IMG/VR virus record: IMGVR_UViG_3300044640_001328
Span: 1-23,837 of that record
Source: a virus
Length of the DNA: 23,837 nucleotides
Strand: one strand, 5' to 3'
This document shows positions 1 to 6,260 of the stretch, piece after piece. A program made the translations under genes and the position numbers. The notes below the pieces were generated by a model, which did no database searches, was not told the DNA's origin, and saw only the letters and a list, made by a program, of their open reading frames with translations. How positions within the stretch are numbered: the stretch's first letter is position 1; every line of letters starts with the position of its first letter.

Positions 1-182
1 TCCTCTTTGTTAAAAGCAACTTCATAATATAAGATTTCCCAAGGCATCTTTTTACTAGTGGTTATAGTTTTTCCTGAATTATGCTGTATAATTCTTTCAT
101 CTAAGTATAATCGGCAAAACGAAAAGTATAAATTTTCAAAACCAAAAGTACCATAAAAATCCAAAAGCCGATGCATCCACAT
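1..182 (-). CDS. Partial ORF running off the left edge, unknown
   Basis: An open frame without stops runs leftward from two in-frame ATG codons (182-180 and 176-174) to the window edge, about 60 codons, with the 3' part missing. The visible translation contains LYLDERIIQHNSGKTI and KKMPWEILYYEVAF, which read like ordinary protein, but I recognise no family. Both ATG codons lie inside the terminator hairpin that follows the preceding gene, so they are doubtful starts; a TTG at about codon 7 is another option. It may be a further phage accessory gene, or a host gene whose 5' part was separated by prophage insertion. The sequence shown cannot decide between these. Confidence 0.35.
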   Translation of the reverse strand, partial: MWMHRLLDFYGTFGFENLYFSFCRLYLDERIIQHNSGKTITTSKKMPWEILYYEVAFNKE

Positions 183-190
183 CGGCCTTT
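156..190 (-). terminator. Intrinsic terminator closing the leftward late operon
   Basis: On the minus strand a 7-bp stem (GCCGATG at 167-173 against CATCGGC at 180-186, 6-nt loop) has A/T-rich flanks that extend it, and it is followed by TTTT and then TTTTT. It begins about 14 bp after the stop of the thymidylate-synthase-like gene. Stem, tight loop and U-rich tail fit a rho-independent terminator for minus-strand transcription. Confidence 0.7.
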
Positions 191-199
191 AAATAGCAT

Positions 200-838
200 T
201 TAACCAACGTTTAAATTAAACTTAACCGCTTCGCCACTCAACAACTCCCTAGTGCCCTCTATGTTGTTCTCATAGATGTGAACATTACCCAAGAACAATG
301 TTATAGACTTCAACTGCAGCTCAATCTGTTTACTTATCAAGTACAGGTGATAAATGTCAGACGGTAGTCCAAGGGATGCATCAGAACTACGCTGATAAGC
401 ACTCACAATTAGTTTGCCTTTATCAATTTGAAACTGTATCAAACTTAAGCACGGCTGTTGGTTACTCTCGGTGTTGTTAGAACCAAGAAACAAAACGTAG
501 TTCTTTGACGTTCGCTTTTCTATATTGATTTTCTCAATAAGCTTTGGCAACTGTTCAAAATATGTAGGATAGCTATTTACTAAAATAGGTCCACAATAGT
601 CCCACCAACTTACTCCGATTTCACGGTAAGCCTCTGTCATTCGCTCGCCTCGCATAAACAAAACCAACTCATCTTTAAGCTTCTTTTTTGCAACTGAATG
701 CCCCTCAAATAGCTCCAATAAATCAATTGGCTTTAACTCTAATGCTTGATTAACTAGATAAGTAATTGATCCTTTTTTATTCTCTTGACACCTTCCTTTT
801 GTCAAGATTTTGTCTAAAATTTCGTGATACTTATTCAT
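200..838 (-). CDS. Thymidylate-synthase-family protein, candidate dCMP (hydroxy)methylase
   Basis: This 212-residue protein is a divergent ThyA-fold enzyme. Visible landmarks are PC at 129-130 followed by an IQF...GKL pattern (the catalytic-Cys segment, Cys130), YQRSSD at 148-153 (phosphate-binding Arg150), the LGLPSD segment ending in Asp161, and HIYEN at 187-191 (His187, Tyr189). The segment DELVLFMRGE around 56-65 and the WWDYCG that follows match the ThyA helix and Trp region. Where thymidylate synthase has LPFN, with the Asn that selects dUMP (Asn177 in E. coli), this protein has LPSD. That Asn-to-Asp change is the known signature of dCMP hydroxymethylases such as T4 gp42. The His after the catalytic Cys is Leu here, and the protein is shorter than ThyA (264) and T4 gp42 (246), lacking parts of the N- and C-terminal regions. 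Its ATG overlaps the methyltransferase stop by 8 nt, implying translational coupling. The family is fairly sure; the substrate is inferred. Confidence 0.72.
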   Translation of the reverse strand: MNKYHEILDKILTKGRCQENKKGSITYLVNQALELKPIDLLELFEGHSVAKKKLKDELVLFMRGERMTEAYREIGVSWWDYCGPILVNSYPTYFEQLPKLIEKINIEKRTSKNYVLFLGSNNTESNQQPCLSLIQFQIDKGKLIVSAYQRSSDASLGLPSDIYHLYLISKQIELQLKSITLFLGNVHIYENNIEGTRELLSGEAVKFNLNVG

Positions 839-1649
839 ACTTGTAAAGCATTATATCCGTATAACTTGAGTTATAATTCATTGTTGCGTTCATTGTGGCA
901 GTTGTAGAGCCAATAAACGGGTTGCTCATAGGCGTTTTCGTTTCAATCCACTCACACAACTCAATGATTGAAGACTTGTTTGAGGTAAAGTAAAAATACT
1001 TAGTGCCGTCCAGAACCTGCAAAACGTCCAAATAATCCTTTAACTTCCAAAAACTTTTGTATGTTCCGGCTTCAGTGGACAAATAAGGCGGATCAACCAT
1101 AAAAACCACATTTTCCAAATGTTTATATTCCGCAAACAATTCTTTATAACATTTGGAAACAACGGTCAGGCCATGCAAATAACCTGTAGCATCATAATCG
1201 GACTGCCGCACACAATTGTAAAGCGTTTCTTTCGCTAAAGCTTCAAATGATTGCACATACTTCATTGAAAACAAAATCGAACTACTCAAGGTTATGTAAT
1301 CAACATAACCCGCCATGTCGTCCTTAAGAACCCGTTTTAAAAATTCTACACCTATGCGTTTATCTTTCGGGAAATCGCCCAAAATCGCTCTAATATCCCC
1401 AATTAAGCGATTGGTCTTGTCGATGTTATCAAGTCGCTCGCGATAATTGTCAAAATCATTGTAAATTACTGTGGCATCTGGATAAATAGCCTTAACCGTG
1501 TGGCTTAATAAACCGCTTCCACCAAATAAGTCAACATAAGTTGCCGTTTGCGAATAATTAATTAAAGCAGGCTTAAACTGCTTTAAAAACTTTCTTTTCT
1601 GACCCATAAACGGCAAAGGCGCCGTTGTAAAAACTTTCTTTTTTTCCAT
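831..1649 (-). CDS. DNA adenine-N6 methyltransferase (Dam/D12 class)
   Basis: This 272-residue protein has the alpha-class adenine-N6 methyltransferase layout: PFMGQKRKF at 13-21 (motif X), DLFGGSGLLS at 40-49 (S-adenosylmethionine-binding motif I), NDFD at 64-67 (acidic motif II) and the catalytic DPPY at 186-189. FTSNKS near 221-226 fits the following conserved strand. It would transfer a methyl group to adenine in a short DNA target; the target sequence cannot be read from the protein. Its stop overlaps the start of the thymidylate-synthase-like gene, so the two are probably made together. It is preceded by a 188-bp leader with strong RNA structure and no good minus-strand promoter of its own. 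It lies at the distal end of the late genes, where Mu carries its DNA-modification gene mom. Protection from host restriction is the natural role, but this is inferred. Confidence 0.85.
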   Translation of the reverse strand: MEKKKVFTTAPLPFMGQKRKFLKQFKPALINYSQTATYVDLFGGSGLLSHTVKAIYPDATVIYNDFDNYRERLDNIDKTNRLIGDIRAILGDFPKDKRIGVEFLKRVLKDDMAGYVDYITLSSSILFSMKYVQSFEALAKETLYNCVRQSDYDATGYLHGLTVVSKCYKELFAEYKHLENVVFMVDPPYLSTEAGTYKSFWKLKDYLDVLQVLDGTKYFYFTSNKSSIIELCEWIETKTPMSNPFIGSTTATMNATMNYNSSYTDIMLYKYE

Positions 1650-1656
1650 TCGATTT

Positions 1657-1686
1657 TTGATTGATGATTAATGATTTGTATATTTG
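1657..1686 (+). promoter_or_regulatory. Flavobacterial-type promoter on the plus strand
   Basis: TTG at 1657-1659, a 19-nt spacer and TATATTTG at 1679-1686 match the TTG-N(17-23)-TAnnTTTG consensus exactly. It points right, against the late operon, from just upstream of the methyltransferase start codon. No ORF follows; a hairpin and T7 terminator lie about 110-120 nt downstream. Confidence 0.6.
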
Positions 1687-1692
1687 TGCCTC

Positions 1693-1813
1693 TCAGGATA
1701 ATTAATAAAAACAGCAAAGCCACAGCACTAGAAGACTTTTGTCCTCCAACGCTGTGGCTTGTGCTATAATTAAATTACCGTGAGAAGTTTTTAATTGTTG
1801 GAGGACTTTTTTT
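1693..1813 (+). ncRNA. Putative ~120-nt small RNA antisense to the methyltransferase leader
   Basis: The region is bounded by a consensus plus-strand promoter (1657-1686) and a plus-strand terminator: the 10-nt arms at 1741-1750 and 1797-1806 are perfectly complementary and the second is followed by seven T. The transcript start at about 1693 is estimated from promoter spacing. It contains no convincing ORF. It would be fully complementary to the leader of the minus-strand methyltransferase transcript, including the hairpin at 1717-1760, so regulation of that leader is the simplest role. This is inferred from sequence signals only. Confidence 0.45.
1717..1760 (-). promoter_or_regulatory. 20-bp RNA hairpin in the methyltransferase leader, probable attenuator
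   Basis: In minus-strand RNA, positions 1760-1741 pair along their whole length with 1736-1717 around an AAAA loop: 16 Watson-Crick pairs and 4 G-U pairs. Read on the plus strand the same four positions become A-C mismatches, so the structure looks maintained for minus-strand RNA. A U-rich stretch (UUUGCUGUUUUU) follows, as in an intrinsic terminator. The segment 1806-1797, upstream in the same RNA, is a perfect 10-nt complement of 1750-1741 and could compete for it as an antiterminator. A simple intergenic terminator or an RNase III site are alternatives. Confidence 0.55.
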
Positions 1814-1837
1814 AATTCCCACCTCCGGGAAATTCAA

Positions 1838-2197
1838 TTACTTGTTTTTCCGCCTAATAACTTCAAGTATAATTATAGCAGTCAAAACCCCTACTGCAAA
1901 CCAAAGTTCGTTAACGGCGATACCAACCGCACCCGCCACCGTTGTAGCGTAAATGTCCTGCCAACTTCTTTTATTACCGCCCAGCTCTTTATGTGCTCCA
2001 AAGAATTTTCTTTGAATCCACTCAACCACAAAGCCTAAACAAAAGGATGCAAGGGTTAGAATAAACCACCGCCAAAAGTTACCTACATTCCCAAAGTCAA
2101 ACCACTCTGGGTTTTTATCAGAGTACATAATTACAGGCTGCATCAAAATGATAATCAACGCGTGTAGGTGCCACTTGGCTTTCAAAATTGTTTTCAT
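1838..2197 (-). CDS. Small multi-pass membrane protein, putative holin
   Basis: This 119-residue protein has hydrophobic segments at about 12-27, 43-62 and 82-114; the last is long enough for one or two passes. It ends in a basic tail (RRKNK). Size, number of spans and location after the tail-fibre genes fit a phage holin, which would open the inner membrane to release the endolysin encoded at 15566-16012. There is no diagnostic holin motif that I can recognise, so holin is a contextual call; another phage membrane protein is possible. It follows a terminator and a possible 36-codon ORF and precedes the structured methyltransferase leader. Confidence 0.5.
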   Translation of the reverse strand: MKTILKAKWHLHALIIILMQPVIMYSDKNPEWFDFGNVGNFWRWFILTLASFCLGFVVEWIQRKFFGAHKELGGNKRSWQDIYATTVAGAVGIAVNELWFAVGVLTAIIILEVIRRKNK

Positions 2198-2211
2198 AGT
2201 TCCTATTTAAA

Positions 2212-2322
2212 TTAATTACTTACACTCTCGTCAATGCTTTTGAAGCAATGATTTTTGTCTATTTTGTCCAGGACATAGGCGACAAATACCCCTAATTTAG
2301 TGAGTGTTCTATTTATGGGCAT
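2212..2322 (-). CDS. Possible 36-residue ORF
   Basis: An ATG at 2322-2320 opens 36 codons ending in TAA at 2214-2212, inside the 179-bp gap between the last fibre gene and the holin-like gene. The product starts MPINRTLTKLGVFVAYVLDK and ends in an acidic-polar tail. It would be cotranscribed with the holin-like gene, whose start lies 15 bp further on. I recognise no family. The ORF is short enough to be chance. Confidence 0.3.
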   Translation of the reverse strand: MPINRTLTKLGVFVAYVLDKIDKNHCFKSIDESVSN

Positions 2323-2342
2323 TTTGCCAATGGATATTAAGC

Positions 2343-2366
2343 ATTAAAATAACCCTCTAATTAAAG
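2343..2366 (-). terminator. Intrinsic terminator after the tail-fibre genes
   Basis: A 7-bp stem (ACCCTCT against AGAGGGT, short AT-rich loop) lies just past the stop of the last fibre-like gene. On the minus strand it is followed by TATTTTAA, a moderate U-rich tail. It probably separates the structural tail operon from the holin and DNA-modification genes, which then depend on read-through or an unseen promoter. Confidence 0.55.
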
Positions 2367-2376
2367 AGGGTATAAA

Positions 2377-2859
2377 CTACACAATGTCGCTTGTGGTTTG
2401 AATTTCATTTAGAATAAAATAAGAGCCTTCAACAACAATTCTACCTCCAAAATCGTCAAAAGAAAAACAAGGCTGTAAAAAGGTATTTTCAATACATTTA
2501 AAAACACCCTCAATTTCAATTAGTGTATTTTCGGTAATACTTGAACCACCGTCTAAAATTTCATTTAAACCGAAATTAGTTTGTGATTTTTCTACTGTTG
2601 GAAGTGTTCCAATAGGCAATGAGGTTACTTTTGAAATAAAAGAAATGTCTTTTACATTTGATAAATCTCCATTCATTTTAAAATTGATTTGACTAAATGA
2701 CAATTGCTCGTCATTTATTTCAATTTTTGATTTAAAAGAATAGATTTTACCTGACTTAACAGGAATCATTCCTTTATTTAAACTACCCTCATTAAAAATT
2801 TTAACAGGCTCTAAACTAGATTCTAGTTGATAATTGTTTTTTTGAAAAATACGTTCCAT
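2377..2859 (-). CDS. Hypothetical distal tail or fibre-associated protein
   Basis: This 160-residue protein has no recognised family. Its beta-rich character (alternating hydrophobic and polar residues, few long helices, no signal peptide) resembles the variable C-terminal parts of tail fibres. It is the last gene of the tail operon, 20 bp after the preceding fibre-like gene and just before a terminator, a position typical of fibre tips or fibre chaperones. Function is inferred from position only. Confidence 0.45.
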   Translation of the reverse strand: MERIFQKNNYQLESSLEPVKIFNEGSLNKGMIPVKSGKIYSFKSKIEINDEQLSFSQINFKMNGDLSNVKDISFISKVTSLPIGTLPTVEKSQTNFGLNEILDGGSSITENTLIEIEGVFKCIENTFLQPCFSFDDFGGRIVVEGSYFILNEIQTTSDIV

Positions 2860-2879
2860 TTTTTAAAGTATTAAATTAA

Positions 2880-3653
2880 TTATTTGTAAACTATTACACT
2901 CATTCCTAAATTATTTATTACATCGCCAGCACCAGCGACTATATACAAATCCAACTCATAGGCTTCATTTGGCACAAAAGAAATAATTGAATTACTACCT
3001 ATTCCATTATTTAAATGAAAGTCAAGAAATACTTCTGGATTAACTACTATGCTGTTATCTGGATTTATGTATATTGTTTTGTCAATTACCGCAAACAAAG
3101 AAGAGTTTAAACTATCATTAAATACTTCAATTTCAGAATCATCAATAGTATTTCTTAACTTTATAACAGCCGAAGGAAAATCAAGTTCGGTTATTAATTG
3201 CGCTTCAATTTTTATTTTTTTGATTTCGTTTAGTTTGCCAATTGGAATTGTTCGTGCTAAAAATGGTGTTGTTGAATCTGTACTTACAATATTATTTTGA
3301 ATTATAGTTATAGGTAAGTCGCTTTTTTTCGCATACTCAACACTACTCCAAACCGTACCGTTGTAAAATCTGTAAACTAAAGCACCAGCTGTATAACCTA
3401 CACCGTCTATTGTGGTTGTACCGCCAACTACGTGAACTATATAACCCTTGTTTGTTTCGGGCGTTGGGTCGGTAATTGTTAAAGTTCCATTTGTGGAATA
3501 AGCTACTAAATTAACCGCTGTGAAATTTGATGTTTGGATGTTGGCGAAGGGAATATATCCCGTTTCATTTTCATGAACTAACAACTTAACCATTTCAGGA
3601 GTTACTTCAGCTCCTTTAGGCTTGTTTTCTAATATGTAGGTTCTTTTTTTCAT
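2880..3653 (-). CDS. Putative tail-fibre protein
   Basis: This 257-residue protein starts MKKRTYILENKPKGAEVTPE. It combines a short helical N-terminus with a long beta-rich body: repeated T/N/G-rich stretches, a TLTITDPTP...GYIVHVVGGTT region around 57-80 like phage fibre beta domains, and a terminal SVIVYK strand. It lies 5 bp downstream of the LRR fibre gene and 20 bp upstream of another distal protein. It probably forms part of the host-recognition apparatus. No enzymatic motif is visible. Confidence 0.55.
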   Translation of the reverse strand: MKKRTYILENKPKGAEVTPEMVKLLVHENETGYIPFANIQTSNFTAVNLVAYSTNGTLTITDPTPETNKGYIVHVVGGTTTIDGVGYTAGALVYRFYNGTVWSSVEYAKKSDLPITIIQNNIVSTDSTTPFLARTIPIGKLNEIKKIKIEAQLITELDFPSAVIKLRNTIDDSEIEVFNDSLNSSLFAVIDKTIYINPDNSIVVNPEVFLDFHLNNGIGSNSIISFVPNEAYELDLYIVAGAGDVINNLGMSVIVYK

Positions 3654-3658
3654 AATAA

Positions 3659-4987
3659 TTAACCGCTTACGGTACAGTTTTTACTTTCTAAAATTGTTTT
3701 TAAAGTTGTTCCTGAAACAGAATCTGTATTGCCCCCCAATAGAACATTACAAGTACTTGTAAATGGCAATAAACTATTTGCCCAACTCTCCATTACTGTA
3801 TATGCAGCAGTTGTCATCTCATTAGAGTTTAAATCTAAATATCTCATTGTAACAGGCAAACCAACTGGCGGATTAAATATAGATAGTTGGTTTTGAGAAA
3901 TTATTAAAACTGCTAAATCAGGAAAATCAATAGCAGGATTAAATGAAGTAAGTTGGTTACTAAATAACATTAAACTTTGCAAACCGTTTACAACGCCTAT
4001 TTTATCAGCATTAGTCAACTGAAGACCATCTAAAGTATACATAGTTCCATCAGCAATCATGTTACAGATAATTGTATTACCAACCAGAGAAAAATTACTA
4101 ACTTCTATATTTGTTAAATCATTTGCGTCTTCATGTGAGTTTACCCGATTACCTAACCAGTATATAAAACTAGCTTCATCAGTAACTCCTTCAAATGCCC
4201 AATTAGGACTTGTTAACTCAAAATTATATGTAGTTTCAACTTCATCCGTAATGTCAAAATAATAAATCTCATTATCATTTTCGACAATTTCCAAACTATC
4301 AATCCAATCTTTTACAATTTCGTTTGTGAGTTCGTCAAATGTGGTCAATCCTAAATCAGCTAATGAGGTTGTGAAAAATATGTTTTTCTTAAAACCGTCA
4401 CCACTAGGCGTTCCATTAGCTAATAAGTGGTTAACACTCCAATATTCCACATCATCAACAACTTCAATTAATTTTAAAATAGCTAGTCCGTTGGTTGGGA
4501 TTAAAGGAGAGCCTATAAATTCAATGGCAGTATCAAATGTAACCTCTCTCGGTGTAGGCGAGGTATTTTTAATCCAAAATTCCGTGTTAGCTGTAAATCC
4601 TAAACTTAAAACGGGGTCAAACTCCGTTGTGATTGTTAGAAATTTATTGTCGTCTGATTGAATTAAAAAATATGGATCTTCGTCTGTTACCAATTTTACA
4701 GTTCGGTTTCCTGCGTCTGAAAGCAATTCCTCAACTTGTTCAGGTATATTTTCAATCGCATCCGCTAAATCCTGAGCCGTACCCTCATAACCACCGCGAT
4801 CAACTTTACCTGCAAGTTGTTCGTTGGATGCTTTAGAATTTAAAGCGTTTTCAAGTCCATCAATCTTATTTGTCGGTATCGTTTCGTCCTTGTGCCAGTA
4901 TGAGTCCATCCACGCCCAAAATTGAGCCTGTGTAGGTTTTAAACCGGTTTTAAACCAGTTTTTTATCGTGTTTAAATTTGTAGCCAT
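3659..4987 (-). CDS. Tail fibre with leucine-rich repeats
   Basis: This 442-residue protein begins with a helical attachment region containing NWFKTGLKPTQAQFWAWMD, a pattern I associate with Bacteroidota phage fibres. An acidic beta-rich middle follows, then three to four leucine-rich repeats between about 325 and 395, visible as LQSLMLFSNQLTSF, LAVLIISQNQLSIF and MRYLDLNSNEMT. The C-terminus (GNTDSVSGTTLKTILESKNC) looks like the usual LRR cap in this group. LRR surfaces bind proteins, so receptor binding is likely. It starts one base from the upstream fibre gene's stop and is part of the same run of genes. Confidence 0.7.
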   Translation of the reverse strand: MATNLNTIKNWFKTGLKPTQAQFWAWMDSYWHKDETIPTNKIDGLENALNSKASNEQLAGKVDRGGYEGTAQDLADAIENIPEQVEELLSDAGNRTVKLVTDEDPYFLIQSDDNKFLTITTEFDPVLSLGFTANTEFWIKNTSPTPREVTFDTAIEFIGSPLIPTNGLAILKLIEVVDDVEYWSVNHLLANGTPSGDGFKKNIFFTTSLADLGLTTFDELTNEIVKDWIDSLEIVENDNEIYYFDITDEVETTYNFELTSPNWAFEGVTDEASFIYWLGNRVNSHEDANDLTNIEVSNFSLVGNTIICNMIADGTMYTLDGLQLTNADKIGVVNGLQSLMLFSNQLTSFNPAIDFPDLAVLIISQNQLSIFNPPVGLPVTMRYLDLNSNEMTTAAYTVMESWANSLLPFTSTCNVLLGGNTDSVSGTTLKTILESKNCTVSG

Positions 4988-5799
4988 TATGCCAGTGGAA
5001 TTAAAATGTATTCAAAAGATAAATTTTGTATAGGACCAGAAACTTCTCTAAGGCCTATTTTAAAAGAATTGTTTGCCTTTTCACGAATTACCCAAATAAC
5101 ATCGTTATCCGTGTCGAAGCTGCTTGAATTTGAAATCATAGTGCCGATTACCATATAATTGTTTGTGCCAACGGTCGGAAAAGTCACGGTCTTAATTTGA
5201 TCTGTTGTAGAGACATCGCCAAGAACAGCAACCCCTTGACGCAAAATAGTCACCACAGTAGGTTTGTTTTGGATAAAGGCTGGGCTCGTTGGGTTGGCTT
5301 CTGCCCAATTCGCCTTAACATTTACTTGAGCACCATCTTGAATGCCGCCAAGCTTTGTGTTCATTGTTCCTACCAAAGTAAGCAAAGCATCTACAACCGA
5401 TTTGTCGGCTTTTAAAAGTAAAGCGGCCACAATTTCAATAGTTGGCATTCCACGTTTGAAATCAGCCCACGGGTATGAGGTCGTTCCAGTTCCAAAAGTG
5501 GCGAAACGCTCTTTAATTACTTCGTTTGAATTTCCGTCTTCGAATTCGAGCGAAGTAATATTTTCCTGAATGATAATTGTTTCTTGTGCAAATCCGCCCA
5601 CGAACCTTAAAACTTCGCCATTTAAATAAATAACACCGTCAGACACATTCACTCCAATGGTGTTGCAGCCTAAAATAATGGACTTTTCGCCTGCAATAGC
5701 TCCAAGTGCGTTGAAGATGGAGTAAGCCGTTTGCATGCTGTCCAGTATGTCCGTTTCCAAAGGAAAACCGACCGATTGATTAAAGTTTAAAGTATTCAT
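4987..5799 (-). CDS. Baseplate-attached fibre protein
   Basis: This 270-residue protein overlaps the baseplate gene upstream by 4 nt and directly precedes the LRR fibre, matching the position of Mu gp49. The first 125 residues resemble a baseplate-docking domain. Around 165-182 it contains ANWAEANPTSPAFIQNKPT, a variant of the W-x-E-x-x-x-x-S-P-A-F-I-x-N-K-P motif found in many phage fibres of Bacteroidota. The C-terminal part is beta-rich and ends in a hydrophobic strand. A structural role linking baseplate and fibre is likely. Confidence 0.6.
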   Translation of the reverse strand: MNTLNFNQSVGFPLETDILDSMQTAYSIFNALGAIAGEKSIILGCNTIGVNVSDGVIYLNGEVLRFVGGFAQETIIIQENITSLEFEDGNSNEVIKERFATFGTGTTSYPWADFKRGMPTIEIVAALLLKADKSVVDALLTLVGTMNTKLGGIQDGAQVNVKANWAEANPTSPAFIQNKPTVVTILRQGVAVLGDVSTTDQIKTVTFPTVGTNNYMVIGTMISNSSSFDTDNDVIWVIREKANNSFKIGLREVSGPIQNLSFEYILIPLA

Positions 5800-6260
5800 A
5801 TAGCTTGTATTTTGTAGCGTTTTGACGCTAATTTGTAAAATTCAATTAGAGCGCGTAGCTCGTGTATTTTTGTGTTTACAATTTCGGCAGGCACAAATAC
5901 CGTAAAATCCGCACCCGTGTTTGTATATTCGTCATTTTGATAAATAAACATTGTACCAATAAACACAGGCTTATTTTCTGCCCTGGTATAAATGTATTTT
6001 CTAGGAAACGAGTTGCCGTCGGTTATGTAAATCCGTCGCAAAGCCGGGTCCAATTCATCATTCAATAATTTTCGAAGTTTACAAACTTGACCGTTATGAT
6101 AGAGTTTGTAATAGTGATCAAACCGTAGCAAAGTCCACTGATAATGCAGTTGCGAAATTGGCGCGACCAAGGCTTGCAAAAAAGCCACAGTCTTTGGCTT
6201 TCGCAAAAATGTTGGCAAAAGCAACAATACCAGCCTATTCCAATCTACACTATACCACAT
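5796..6260 (-). CDS. Baseplate protein, Mu gp48-like
   Basis: This 154-residue protein follows the J-like baseplate gene with an 11-nt overlap and precedes the fibre genes, which is where Mu has gp48. It begins MWYSVDWNRLVLLLLPTFLR, with the early DW...LPxxLR pattern common in the Bacteroidota versions of this protein, followed by a helical region rich in W and Y and then KLLNDELDPALRRIYI around 63-78. It probably forms part of the baseplate wedge. The call rests on gene order and general resemblance. Confidence 0.6.
   Translation of the reverse strand: MWYSVDWNRLVLLLLPTFLRKPKTVAFLQALVAPISQLHYQWTLLRFDHYYKLYHNGQVCKLRKLLNDELDPALRRIYITDGNSFPRKYIYTRAENKPVFIGTMFIYQNDEYTNTGADFTVFVPAEIVNTKIHELRALIEFYKLASKRYKIQAI

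Noticed and set aside
98-136. ATG at 100-98 as the start of the left-edge ORF
   Set aside because: That frame meets a stop after 12 codons; the open frame is a different one.
143-150. TACTTTTG on the minus strand as a promoter for the left-edge ORF
   Set aside because: It matches the -7 box but has no TTG at 17-23 nt upstream.
200-838. Ordinary thymidylate synthase making dTMP for phage replication
   Set aside because: The dUMP-selecting Asn is replaced by Asp, the protein is about 50 residues shorter than ThyA, and it is coupled to a DNA methyltransferase. Ordinary ThyA activity remains possible but is the weaker reading.
1650-1837. Interpretation of the 188-bp gap as a tRNA or CRISPR-like element
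   Set aside because: No cloverleaf, CCA end or regularly spaced repeats; the pairing pattern is two competing hairpins.
3049-5569. Several plus-strand frames of 60-110 codons opposite the fibre genes
   Set aside because: They lie antisense to well-supported genes, have no promoter or ribosome site that I could see, and read as low-complexity shadow translations.
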